Shown: positions 46,651 through 58,096 of the stretch, in pieces
How positions within the stretch are numbered: position 1 is the first letter of the stretch
Layout: each line of letters starts with the position of its first letter
Assembly: GCA_028641055.1 (NCBI GenBank)
Contig: CM054060.1
Span: forward strand, 165,010,416-165,074,415
Length of the DNA stretch: 64,000 bases
Direction of reading: 5' to 3'
Source of the DNA: Alopecurus myosuroides
Lineage: Eukaryota; Streptophyta; Magnoliopsida; Poales; Poaceae
Program-made: the position numbers and the translations under genes
Notes under the pieces: model-generated
Told to the model about the DNA's origin: nothing
The model's input: only the letters and a program-made list of their open reading frames with translations
Database searches by the model: none

Positions 46651-49600
46651 TCTCCCCCCCCCTTGAAAAAGAGTCGTCCTCGACTCTCGTTCCATCCATA
46701 TGTGAGCGGGAGAAGGAATCTTGATGACGAAGATGTCGTTGAAGTTGAGCCGCTTGTCGAAGTCCATGTGACGGTAGGCTCGTAGTGGGGGCGGTCCAAA
46801 GGTGATGAAGATCATGAAATGGCCCCCCGTGGATGGTTGAGGTAGATCTTGCGAAGCGGTGTAGTCGTTGAAGTTGAGCCTCTTATCGAAGATCATGCCA
46901 AGGTATGCTCGTGGAGGGTGTAGTCCAAAGACGATGACGATCTTGACATGATCCTCCATGGGTGGATGAGGATGAGCTTGCGGAAGCGGTAGAGTGTAGT
47001 CGTGGCGATCATTGTCGTTGACGCGCTTGTCGAACTCCAAGTGCATCTCGACGAAGGGGATGTAGACGTGGTAGTCATTGTCGTTGACGCGCTTGTCAAA
47101 CTACAAGTACATCTTGACTATTGGTATGTAGTCGTGGTAGTCATTGTCGTTGACGCGCTTGTCGAACTCCAAGTACATCTTGACGTAGGGGATGTAGATG
47201 GAGAAGTCGTTGTCGTGGAGGTGCTTGTTGAACTCCATGCACATCTTGACATGTGGTATGTAGGCGTAGAAGGCATTGTCGTTGACGTGCTTGTCGTACT
47301 CCATGCACCTCTTGACATGTGGAATGTAGGCGTCGAAGGCGTTGATGTCGAAGTTCTTGTGACGCGCCGTGTAGATCTTTACTTGAGGAATGTGGATGGA
47401 GAAGGCATTGTCGGAGAAGGGCTTGTCAATCTCCATGTGGATCATGACGAGCGGAATGTGCTCCTTCCAACTCTTCAAGTCGGTGTCAATTTTCATGCTT
47501 TGTGGAGAGCCTTGTATGTGGAGAAGTCGATGATGTCGAGGATGCTTGATAGGGTCACCAAATCTCTGCAAAATAGACAACAAAGATGGAGAGAAAGTTG
47601 GTAAGCCGTTAGTGTCGATAAGCACACATGGGGTTTTGCTCTCAACTCTCATATCACTATTGGTGGCTATCATGGCAATGCCTCTAAGAACACTCATGCT
47701 TTTTCCACTCATTATGGGCTTGTGGCTCTCACTCACGTGATGATGGATCTCTCTCTCACCACTCATCTCACTAGAAGCTTGAGAGGGGACACTAGAAGGC
47801 TCCAAAGTCTTGGCACAAGAGGTGTGCGGGTTTGTCGAAGTCGTTGCATTGCTTGGAGTCGGTAGTGTCATAGCATATGGCGAGGAGGACTCGATCATCT
47901 CATCTCTTGGGTTGATCTCCAAGTGTGTAAAGGGTGTCTTTCTTGGAGGAGGAGGTAGGGTCATGGCTTGTGTCGAGGAAGGCTCCATCATCGCCGTGAT
48001 GTGGTAGTGTAAGCCATGCCTTGTAGCGTCCTCAAAGGGTCGATGATGATGATGATGAAGATATCCTTGGCTAGAATGGTGGCTTGAGCGTGGCCTTGTG
48101 GAGGTTGGCATGAGATGCTTTGAAGTCAAGCGGAGAGTGTCACCCAATTCGTCATTACCTCCATCAATGATAGATGGGCCATTGACGCCGGCTCTAGAGA
48201 GGTTGCATCGTTGGTCCCTATCTTGAGGATAGGTTTGAAGAACTCGTGTCAACACTCGTGATGAATTCTTGGCCTCATTGCAATAGACGCTTTCGTCACC
48301 ATTGGTCGGCATGTCCAAGGAATTGAGAGCTAGTTGGTGCAAGGCATAGTATTGGCCTTCACTCATGTATGCATGGTCACCATTTTGGTTGGCAACCAAG
48401 ATCATATCATTGGTAGCATTGGGAGCTCTCTTGTCGATGGTCGGAGTTGTCACTTGTGTCATTGGAGACGAAGAAGAAGAATTCCTTAGAGATGATGGCA
48501 AGGGATGAGCCTCTTTGACAATGTCACATGCATCAACGTCTTCATCATAGAGTGGTAGAGGGGTTTCCTCATGCATATGGTGATGTAGATCTTGTGTCAT
48601 GGGAGGAATAGCTTCACACTCTTGATGTTGGTGTTGCGCTTGTGGCGATGATGGAAGCTCATGCTCTTGATCATGAAGGTCATTGTACTTCCTCAAAGTT
48701 GGTCGCTCATGGAAGTTGTGGTTGGGTGTTGGTGGAGAAGTATCTCTCGCCTCTTGCCTTGACGAGGTAGTGGTATCATAGTGTCCATGGCGAGGATGTT
48801 CATGATCCTTGTCGAAGGCGGGGTGCGAGTAGAAAGCACAATCTTGGTGAAGATGCGGTGGAGGCTCCCATTCCTCGTATGGATGGTGACGCTCATGGTC
48901 CTTGCACCTTGTAACATTGAGGCAAACGGCGCTCAAGTTATTGTCTTCATGGCCTAGGTGATGTGGTGCTTCATCCAATATGGGAGAAGAAGCATGATGG
49001 ATAGCATCTCCATTGGACGCACCATCTTGGTCGCCGCCTTGGCAATCCCGCATTATGTGACCACGGCCCTTGCAAATGGGGCATAAGAGGTCTTCATCTT
49101 GAAGGAGAGGGGAAAGTAGGCTCATAGCATCCTTGCCTAGTGGTGGTCGAAGTGGGAGCTCATAGGGGTCCTCATCAAAGATGGGAAGTGAAGTAGCATG
49201 TTGAGCAATCCCACTTGATTGTTGTCGATGGTGGCGCTCAATGGGGTCTTGCTCGAAGATGGGGAAAAACAAGCCATAGGGAGCATTCGCACTCGCTTGA
49301 TGTTGAGAAGTTCTCTCATTTGGGTCTTCGTCAAAGATAGGCGGTGGAAGCTCAAATGGGTCATCCTCATTGGTTTGGCGATGGCGATCATGATGGAGAG
49401 GATGGCGTCGGTGGTCATTGTGGTGGAGTCGAGGGAGGCATTCACTAGAAGCCATGTCGGGAGCACCTTCTTGATAATGGCCTTGGTCTTGGTGGTCATT
49501 GTGGTGGTGACACACATTTTGCCTTGGAAGCCTTGAATGTGGGCGAGCACCATCCATGAATCCATTTAGACCAATGTCATGAGTCGAGCGTGGAGAAGGT

Positions 49601-50428
49601 GGATGATGAAGAATATCCGGTCGTAGAGGGTGATCTTGAAGAGGGTCACCACGGCCTTGTCGGTGTCGAGGTCGAGGTAGTGGTAATGGCGAGCGATGCT
49701 CAAACCAATGTCGTCGCGGAGCTTGTGGTGGAAGATGCGGTGAGGTGGGTGTACCACTCTCTTCCATATGGCGATGGTGATCATGGCGACGATCTTGGTG
49801 ATGAACTTGGTGAAGAGAGCTTGAAGCTTGTCGATGACGAAGCTTGCGGCGTTCCCGCACGTCATGTGTGGGATGACTCCGAAAGTCATTCGGATGCCTT
49901 GGCTTCTTGGCCTTCTCTCTTGATGCTCCATGGTGGTGAGCATGAACCATCGGACATGTGATGTCTTGGCCACCGAAGCTTGGCGAGGAAGCGCTTGTAG
50001 GTGAGCTCGTCCATGTCGGAGTCATTGTCGGTGTAGAACTCCGCCATGCTCGAGGATGCGTTGTCGGTGTAGTAGGGCTCCATCTCGTCATCCAAGCTTG
50101 CGGCGTCATTGTTGTAGTAGTGGTTCATGTCGATGTAGCTCATGGAGTCGAAGGTGGCGTGGTGGTTGTGGTACTCCTCCATGTCGATGATGCTTGGGGA
50201 GGAGTAGTCGGTGTAGAGCTCGACGTCGTGGTCGTAGTAGTGGTGGTGATCCACCATGTCATGCTCGTAGTAGTGGTCATCCACGATGTCGTGCTCGGAG
50301 TAGTGGTCGTCCACCACGTCATGCTCGTAGGAGTGGAGGTCCATGTCTAGCTCGTTGTAGTCGTAGTGGTCCATCATGGACTCATCATGATCATCATGGC
50401 CTCCAAATTCTTCGCTCTCGCTATACAT
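46648..50428 (-). CDS. Gag-like gene with CCHC zinc knuckle, His/Asp-rich N-terminus and tandem repeats
   Basis: The gene runs on the - strand from ATG 50428 to TGA 46648, about 1,260 codons, with two defects. The N-terminal frame (50428-49886) begins MYSESEEFGGHDDHDES and has repeats like EHDVVDDHYSEHDIVDDHYY, rich in His, Asp and Tyr. The main frame (50109-47101) overlaps it by 224 nt in the +1 register. This frame has repeated LPIFDEDPYEL-type motifs, and one CCHC knuckle, CPICKGRGHIMRDC (residues 343-356 of that frame, about 49083-49042). C-terminal repeats of about 22-24 residues (EFDKxVNDNxFxxYIPxVKM) follow. A TAG at 47103-47101 replaces the glutamate at the same repeat position in other units; the frame then stays open to 46648. 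The knuckle and position just inside the 5' leader suggest a gag-derived nucleocapsid, but overall composition is unusual. Confidence 0.7.
46651..46664 (-). other. Polypurine tract of the pol-less element
   Basis: On the - strand AAGGGGGGGGGAGA directly precedes the 3' LTR start TGATG. It primes plus-strand DNA synthesis in LTR elements. Here it is also coding: it gives the final QGGGR of the gag-like frame. Confidence 0.85.
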
Positions 50429-51662
50429 GGTTAGTGACAAGAGCAAGTGTATATATAGAGTGTGAGGACCTAAGAGCTCAACCCTCACCTTTTAGCAAAT
50501 GTTGGAAACTAGTGGACCAGGCCAAGAGAAACCGATAGCAAAAAGAATGAAGTGACTTGAGTTCGAAAGATCCCAGAAACACGCTCCAAAACACACACGG
50601 CTTATGGGTGGATGGCAATGGGTTAAAAATGTGGCGAGAAAACGACAAATCCAACGAAAAGTATGTTGTCAAACATGGAGAAGAATCAAAGAAAAGTTAG
50701 CACGAAAACCAAACCTAGTGGAGGAAAATGATATGGTGGAAATGAAAAACACACACACACAAATGATAAATGGGGTTAGTGTGGCCAATGGACGAGCGGA
50801 GACGAAATGTACCTATCGAAGACTAAGCTCAATGCCACACCAACGCAAGGAGGACGCTAGCTCGAACCGCAATTAACAAGAGGCAACAAGATTCACAATG
50901 TGGCAACCGGTCACTCTCTTCTCTCTCGCAACTCGAAGCTATGCATTCCTACAAATGATAGCAATTGGCATCGATCTTTGCTTCTTTTGGCTCTTTTTGC
51001 TTCTTGCTCTTTCTCCACTCTTTTTTTTTTGATTTTTCGCTTTTTGATGATGATGATGCGGAGATGATTCCCAAATGCCAATGCCTACTCGTAGCTAGTC
51101 TCTCACAAGCACAAAACCTGCACTCTCGGTGCCACAATGCAATGCCAAGCGGTGTAAAAGAACTAGTCCAAGTAGGTAAGGTACACAAAGGAAAGGGTTA
51201 GTTCAAGCGGAAGCAAGTTATACCTATGCGGTGGATGAACTCGGACTTGCAGCCGGTGGATGTCGATGTCGTGTGGATCCGATGATGTAGATGCGTAGGC
51301 GATGTCTATGGCGACGCGTAGGAACTTGCCTCACTCAAATCGGAGCAACGACGACAAAGAAAAACAAGATACAAAATCTGTCCAAGAATCGAAGAGCAGG
51401 TTTTTTCTGAAATTTTTGCTCAAATTCGAAATTTCTCCTAAATCAAGAAAAATTTGGACAAAATTCAAGAAATGTGGCTGAATAGAAAGATGGGGAATGG
51501 TTTTTGGCAACAAATCTATGAAACAAAACCACGAAAAACTCAACGAATCAAGAGATCGGTCGAAATCCCTTTCGGCTATTTTTGGTCAAATTTTCGAATT
51601 TATGGTGGATAGAAGAAAAATTGGTGGTAGGGGAGGGGGTGGGGTGTCGGATTCGTGTAAAT
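50429..51662 (-). other. Untranslated leader of the pol-less element
   Basis: 1.2 kb between primer site and the gag-like ATG without long frames on the - strand. TATATATA near 50450-50458 lies about 25 nt upstream of the ATG. The region should hold the packaging signal, if one exists. Confidence 0.5.
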
Positions 51663-51680
51663 CTAGCTCTGGATATCAGA
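51663..51680 (-). other. Primer binding site of the pol-less element
   Basis: The - strand reads TCTGATATCCAGAGCTAGA next to the 5' LTR end. It resembles TGGTATCAGAGC, the initiator tRNA-Met site, with mismatches and one extra base. Confidence 0.55.
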
Positions 51681-52756
51681 TGATGAAGGTGTTGACCTCT
51701 AAGTTGGCCCGATCTTCACGAATCGACAAGAACGAACGAAGAACGCACGAAGAACGCGATGAACACGATGAACACGAGAGGGGGAATCGAGGGGAAATCG
51801 AGGGCAAACGCGCGGAAACACAAAAAGGGGAAGATAACTCGTGAAGCCTACGAGGGATCGCAAACCCAAGTCAACAACACGCTAATTGAAACCGTTTCTC
51901 TTACCGGCCGGTCCACCGATCCAACAGAAGCCCAAAAGGGGAAGGTTGGCAAGCGCTACTAGAATCACTATGTGAGAGAGTAGCTCCTTGGAGAGATCTT
52001 GATACAATCCTAGATGAACATCGTCAACATAGGAGTAGCCTCGTAAGAGGAGTCACCTCAAAAGAGGGATACAAGGGCAAAGCCCGAAACTCTCGAAAAC
52101 AATGCTCAAAACTATTCCTAACCCTAGATCTAGCCACCGGAGTCCTTTATATAGTCGGGGTCGAAACGGGGGTCGAAACGGTGCCAAAACGGTCAATTCC
52201 CGTGCATTTCGGGGCCACCCCGGCCTGGGAGCCGGCCTGGCCGGCCTGGAACCCGGCCTGGGGCCAGGGTGGGGCGCAGAGGCCTGGTGCCCGGCCTGGG
52301 GCCAGGGTGGGAGGCTGGTGCCCGGCCTGGGGCCAGGGTGGGAGGCCGGCTCCCTCGGGCTGGTGCCCGGCCTGGTGCCCGGCCTGGGGCCAGGGTGGGA
52401 TGAGGAGGCCGGCCTGGGGCCAGGGTAGGCCGGCCTGGGGCCAGGCTAGCCCGGCCTGGGGCCAGGGTGAGGCCGGGAGCCTCCTTTTCCCTCCGTTCTT
52501 CCTCCTCGGAACTCCGATCTTGACGCCGTCTTCACCCATGTTCTTCCTAGCTTCATGCGCACCTTCTTGGATGTGTTCTTGAGCATCTTGGGCACCATCT
52601 TGGGTCTCCATGTGGTGATCCCACCTATGCATGTAGAGGGGTATTTCATGAGGTAGAGCACCGTTCACCAAGTCACCGGAAACGTACGGAGGTAGGAGTG
52701 AGTTCACCTTGTTGCGTATCGATGTTGTGCTTGGTGGAATACGGTGGGCTACATCA
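51681..52756 (-). repeat. 5' LTR of the pol-less element
   Basis: 1,076 bp, nearly identical to 45570-46650. Substitutions seen outside the minisatellite are a C/T at 51954 (beside GCTACTAG), a G/T in GGGAGCCGG, and a G/T in TTCCTAGCTTC. TATATAAA on the - strand lies at 52153-52146. The minisatellite at about 52220-52470 has a different arrangement. Confidence 0.9.
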
Positions 52757-54373
52757 TAGCATGTTGTTGCACAGTATGCTGAGCTATTCGGATGCGAGCA
52801 AGGTCAATTTCCTATTAAGTATTTGAGAATACCGATACATTACAGGAGGTTGACTAATGCAGAATGGTGCCAAGTTGAAGAACCTTTGCAGAAAAGTCTT
52901 GCTAGTTGGAAAGGGAAATTGTTGTCACTTGGTGGAAGACTGGTACTCATTAACTTAGTACTATCTAATATGGTATTGTATATGATATCATTCTTTCAGT
53001 TACCTAAAGTCACCTAAAGGAGTCTTGAAAAAATTGGATTATTTCCGATCAAGATTTTTTTGGCAGGGTGAAAGCGAGTAAAAGAAATATCGACTGACCA
53101 GATGGGATGTAGTTTGTCGCCCAAGATAACGGGGGCAAGGTATTCATGATTTACAAGTCAATAACTCAAACCTACTTGGTAAATGGATGTTCAAACTATT
53201 AACCGAAGATGGCGTTTGGTAAACCCTCCTTAAACGAAAATACATAGGTTCGGAAACAGTCTCACAGGTTATGTGGAAACCTCGTGATTCACACTTTTGG
53301 GCTGGACTTATGGCGAACCAAAATTTATTTTTTCGCTATGGGGTATTTAAGATTAAGCATGGATCAAAGATACGGTTCTGGGAGGATAAGTGGTTAGGTA
53401 ATACCACACACAAAGAACATGAGCCGGCTTTATACACTATAGCGCGACATAAATATGATACGCTGGCTACGGTCATGCAAACATCACCTCCTAATGTTAC
53501 ATTCAGACAAGATTTAATCGGGCCACGACTTACTTCTTGGCAGACCCTGGTTAATAGGTTAGCTATGGTTACTCTAACACCTGGCACTGATGAGTTTTGT
53601 TGGAAAATCACCAAGAACGGAATGTTCTCGGTGGATTCCATGTATAGGGCTATGATCCAATTAGACATGCCAGTCGATATTTTTAAAAATGTATGGCGTA
53701 TGAAGGTACCGCTAAAGATTAAGATCTTTGTGTGGTATCTTCGTAAAGGGGTCATACTCACAAAGGATAATCTTGTCAAACGTAATTGTCATGGGAGTTC
53801 TAAGTGTATTTCTTGTTCTCATGATGAGACGATTAATCACTTATTCTTTAATTGCATATTTGCGCGTACTATATGGTCCGCTATCCAAATGGTTTCGAAC
53901 ATTTATCAGTTCACATCCGTTGTGAATATATTCGATAACTGGTTAAATGGGGTGGATAAACGATTCAAGACTATTATTAGGGTAGGAGCACTAGCCGTTA
54001 TTTGGTCGCTCTGGCTATGTAGAAATGACAAAATTTTCAATGATAAAACTTTTCTCGTATGCAGGTTCTATTCAGATGCACAGGTATTCTCCGTTCGTGG
54101 TCCACATTACAGGTGGGGGAGTTTCGAGGCCTTTTTACGGAGGCATGTGCACGGCTGGAGCAGGTGGCGAGGGATATTTTTATCCCACATGGATGACCGC
54201 TTGATCTACGGATAACATCTCCATAGCATCGACAGTCTACATTTGCTGGATTTGTTTAGACTTGTCGTCTTTTTTCCTATCAGTTTTGGATTTCGGTTGT
54301 GTGCATTATTACGATGCAGAGGCCGGGTGTAATGCTCAAACCTTTTAAGTAATAAAAACCCTTTATCAAAAAA
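52757..54373 (+). pseudogene. LINE B, 3' part: ORF2 C-terminal region and tail
   Basis: The frame resumes after TAGCA with HVVAQYAELFGCEQGQFPIK and LVLINLVLSNMVLYMISFF, then a TAA at 53017. After frame changes, 53271-54215 is open for 314 codons: WAGLMANQNLFFRYG, IRFWEDKWLG, PLKIKIFVWYL and the zinc region CISC...HLFFNC. The 3' UTR contains GAGGCCGGGTGTAATG and ends in a short A tract at 54367-54373. Together with 43588-45569 this is one LINE copy about 3.6 kb long. It shares its layout with LINE A. Confidence 0.85.
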
Positions 54374-54386
54374 ATCCTATCTTGAT

Positions 54387-56931
54387 CAAGTTAAAATTCC
54401 GCAGTTGTCGGATGATGAAAATGGTACTCTTACGGCTGATTTTTCGTTATCAAAGATGTATGATGCTATTTTTTAAATGGAGAGGAATAAAGCACCAGGA
54501 CCAGACGGGTTCCCTGCTCTATCAAACCTTTTGAGAGGTTATCAAAGATGATCTCATGGTCATGTTTCATTAGTTTAAACTGAGAAATTTACCCTTGTTT
54601 AAATTAAATTTTGGGGTAATTATTTTGTTATCCAAGAAAGAGAATGTGGTGCAAGTGCAACAATATAGGCCTATTTGTCTCATGAATGTTGGGTTCAAAA
54701 TATTTACAAAGGTGGCAACTAATTGAATTTCGTCAATTGCTAGTAAAATTATAAGACCAACACAGACGGCGTTTATGCCGAGGAGACACATCCTGGAGGG
54801 GGTGGTTATTCTCCATAAAACTATCCGTGAACTAAAACGGAAAAAATGGATAGCGTTTTGTTTAAGATAGATTTTGAAAAGGCATATGATAAGATCAATT
54901 TGAGTTTTTTTTATCATAACTTCTACATATGAAAGGTTTTGATCCATTGTGTCTTCCAATTCATAAGGGGGGAGGTAGCGTTGGAGTTAGTGTTAATGAT
55001 GATGTAGGTCATTATTTCCAAAACAGACAGGGCCTCCGACAGGGAGTTCCTTTATCACCCATTTTATTTAATCTAGTAGCAGATATGCTTGCCATTCTTA
55101 TTGCTCGGGCAAAGGAAGAGGGGAAATTTGGAGGTTTGATTCCTCATCTAGTTGAGGGAGGAGTCTCAATATTGCAATACGCGGATGGTACAATCTTGTT
55201 TATGGAACATGATTATGGGAAAGCAGTAAATATGAAGCTTATTTTAGCTTATTTGAGCAATTGACGGGGTTTAAAATAAAATTTCATAAGAGTGAGATTT
55301 TCTGTTTTGGAAAGGCTAAAGATAATGAAGACCAATACAAACACATTTTTGGTTGTGAGAGCCGTTCATTACCTTTTAAATACCTCGGGATTCCAATCCA
55401 TCATATAACTCTCTGTAACGCTGAATGGTATCCAGTTGAGACTCGCTTTGAAAGGAAGTTGAGTTGTTGGCAAGGAAAGTTACTATCCTATAGGGATCAT
55501 CTTGTTCTAGTTAATTCGGTGTTGACAAGTCTTCCTACGTTTATGTTGTCTTTTCTTGAAATACCAATAGGGGTAAGAAATAGATTAGACTTCTATAGAG
55601 CCCGCTTCTTCTAGCAAAGTGACGAGAATAAGCGGAAGTATAGGTTGACTAAACGAAATATTATATATAGGCCCAAGAGTCAGGGGGTTTGGGTATTGAA
55701 GTTCTTGAGCTAAAGAATAAATGCCTTCTTAGCAAATGGTTTTTTAAATTTTTAAACAAAGGGGGTGTGTGGCAGGAGCTTCTAAGAAATAAATATCTTA
55801 TAAATTCTACGTTAGCTCAAGTATATGCTAAACCGACTCTTATTATTTGAAGGATTGATGTGGGTTAAACATGATTTTTTAAGTAGAGGGTATTTTAGCT
55901 TGGGAGTGGGGCTGATATTAGGTCCTGGGAAGATATTTGGTTAGGTGACACACCACTTAAGAACCAATATCCATCATTGTATAACATTGTTAGAAGAAAG
56001 AAGGCTTCGGTTCAAGATGTTATGTCTAATGTACCTTCTGTTAATTTGAGTTTTAGGAGAAACATTATAGGTCCTTTGTGGGATTCATGATCTCACTTGT
56101 GCCAAATATCGATGGAGGTTAATTTAACAGAAGATGGTGATTCTTTTGTTTGGAAATTAATCAATATGGTGTTTTCACGGTTAAGTCTCTGTATGAGGAT
56201 TTAATGAATGTCCATACTAGATGTGGACGCAAATATCTTTGGAAGTTGAAAATTCCACTAAAGATCAAAGTTTTTGTGTGGTTCCTTAATAATAAAGTCT
56301 TGCTCACTAAAAATAATCTTGTCAGGCAAAATTGGCAAGGTTGTACTAAGTGTTGTTGTTTTTTTTTACTCAGAGGAGACTATAGAACATTTGTTTATTT
56401 CTTGCCCTTTATCTAAGATGTTTGGAGAGTTGTTTTTTCCATCTATAATATCACACCACCTACTAATATAGAAAATATGTTTGTCAATTGGTTGAATGGT
56501 GTTGATAAAAAGAAAAAATCTAGAATCCGAATTGGGGTATCAGCTTTGTGTTGGTCAATTTGGAACTGTCGAAATAACATTGTCTTTAATCGTTCTTCCA
56601 ATGCTTATGTTTTGCATGTTATTTCTATGGAGGTCCATTGGATTAAGCAGTGGACGCTTTTACTCCCGGGGGACCAGCAAGATCTTATGGTTACCGGGTG
56701 TTTACGGCTGCTGATGGTCGCTCACGAGTTTTTCAGCCAGGCGTCGTGACAACATTTTAGTTGATTACGAGATGTGTAGTTTGAGTTTGTTGCCTATGTT
56801 TTGTTAGCTGATTGAGGTCTCAACCTTAAGTCATATTTGATTGTAATGAATTGATAACTCTTTTTGCAATAAAAGGATGTGTGCATCAATCGATGTAGAA
56901 ACTGGGACTTTACCCCGTTTCGAAAAAAATC
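54387..56931 (+). pseudogene. LINE C: ORF2 relic from RT to 3' end
   Basis: The + strand begins just before the RT block NKAPGPDGF (about 54489) and continues with QYRPICLMNVGFKIF, FEKAYDK, LRQGVPLSPILFN (RQGD changed to RQGV), and a catalytic YADG in place of YADD (about 55178). After several stops the C-terminal part gives KIPLKIKVFVWFLNNKV, ISCPL and ALCWSIWNCRNN. The tail after TGA 56747 ends in an A tract at 56925-56931 after CCCCGTTTCG. The frame is broken many times. It starts within 14 nt of the LINE B tail. Confidence 0.85.
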
Positions 56932-57089
56932 AAATTAAAATTATACTTGAACTCTTTATAATTGCGAGCGGGGAGAGACTTTGTGAATCCATCAACAAAT
57001 TGATCATTTGAAGAAGGAATCTACCTCCATCACCATTAATGATGGCAAGAGTTAGATGAGGGTGGTTAAGGAGAACAGATGCCTCCCGA

Positions 57090-58096
57090 CAATGGCAGGG
57101 TCTCCCTACGTTGAAGGACACCATGCCAGCAGAGGCTTTTGACGGTTTGGTTGGGATCTGTGTCGCAGATGTCAAAAGAACACTATTTTGGAAGAATGGA
57201 TGGCTTGCCATGCAGGGATTGGGGTGCAGGGCATCGCCCCCTCCTTAGGGACATGGTTAGTACAACATAGCCAATAAAAGGACAGTCGTAGAAGCTTTGC
57301 GAGAGAAACGTTGGATGGTGTACATAAAGGTGACTATGAATGCTCAAATGGCATCTTAGTGCGTCAATTTGTGGGTTGTCATTCCAAGGATGACAAGGGA
57401 GGAGTCAAGAAAGGACAAGTTTGTGTGGCTAGCTTCAAAAACATGAAGATACACGACCAGCTCGACCTATAAGATGCTGATGCAGGGGCTGATCAGATTT
57501 CTGCTCGCAAATGGAGTGTGGAAGTGTTGGGCGCGAGCAAAATGCAAATATCCATGTGTCTCGCCCTGCTATATAGATCTGGACCTCGGATAAACGAGTA
57601 AGGCATGGGTTGTAGGAGCATTCAAAGGTTTGCAAACTATGCCTCGAGCCAGGAGATTGGGACCACATACCACCTCTTGTTGCAGTGTGTTTACGCTCGA
57701 CAGGTTTGGTGGAGATGCTCTAGTAGGTTGATAATTCAAATTTCAATGTCCACTAACACTGACACATTGGAGAATTGGTGGCTGGCTGTTTGGGAGAGGT
57801 TCAAGGATAAACAGATAGTCAGTGAACTCATTAGCGATTATGTTCTACGCTAGTATCTGGAGACAACGCAATGCAATAGTCTTTAGCAATACCAGACAAA
57901 ATTGCAATGAAGAGACACCTGCCAATAGAGTCATCAAGGAGTTGAGGCGCTGGTGGCTACGGGAGCCGGAGCGGGAGGCATCTTCCTGAAGTAGTCAGTT
58001 AGAGGTGTGGAGTTCGGGTGTGAGTGACAAGAGTTGTTTGCAACTCTTGATGTCACCTTTCTATTGTAATTAAACTTTCTCTTTTCTATAAAAAAA
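57090..58096 (+). pseudogene. LINE D: C-terminal ORF2 relic of another LINE subgroup
   Basis: Broken frames on the + strand give RTLFWKNGWLAMQGLG, NKRTVVEAL, then TTYHLLLQCVYARQVWW and LENWWLAVWERFKD, matching the end of plant LINE ORF2 including the zf-RVT neighbourhood. The relic ends in an A tract at about 58089-58096 after TTTTCTATA. It is diverged and belongs to a subgroup different from LINE A-C, closer to the relic inside the first Helitron. Confidence 0.65.

Larger units (their letters stand above)
45570..52756 (-). mobile_element. Young LTR retrotransposon without pol, carrying one very long gag-like gene
   Basis: LTRs of about 1.08 kb flank a 5.0-kb interior. LTR ends are TGATG and CATCA. 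The target duplication TAGCA is perfect (45565-45569, 52757-52761), and the LINE B frame continues across it. A polypurine tract on the - strand beside the left LTR and a tRNA-Met-like primer site beside the right LTR fix the orientation as - strand. Outside a minisatellite I saw only about three differences between the two LTRs, so insertion is recent. No protease, RT, RNase H or integrase is present, so it must be mobilised by another element. Confidence 0.9.

Noticed and set aside
45942..46799. Frame of 285 codons rich in Pro, Gly and His, with copies in the other LTR
   Set aside because: It is produced by the LTR minisatellite and crosses the LTR boundary; only its first part is the true end of the gag-like gene, in a different context.
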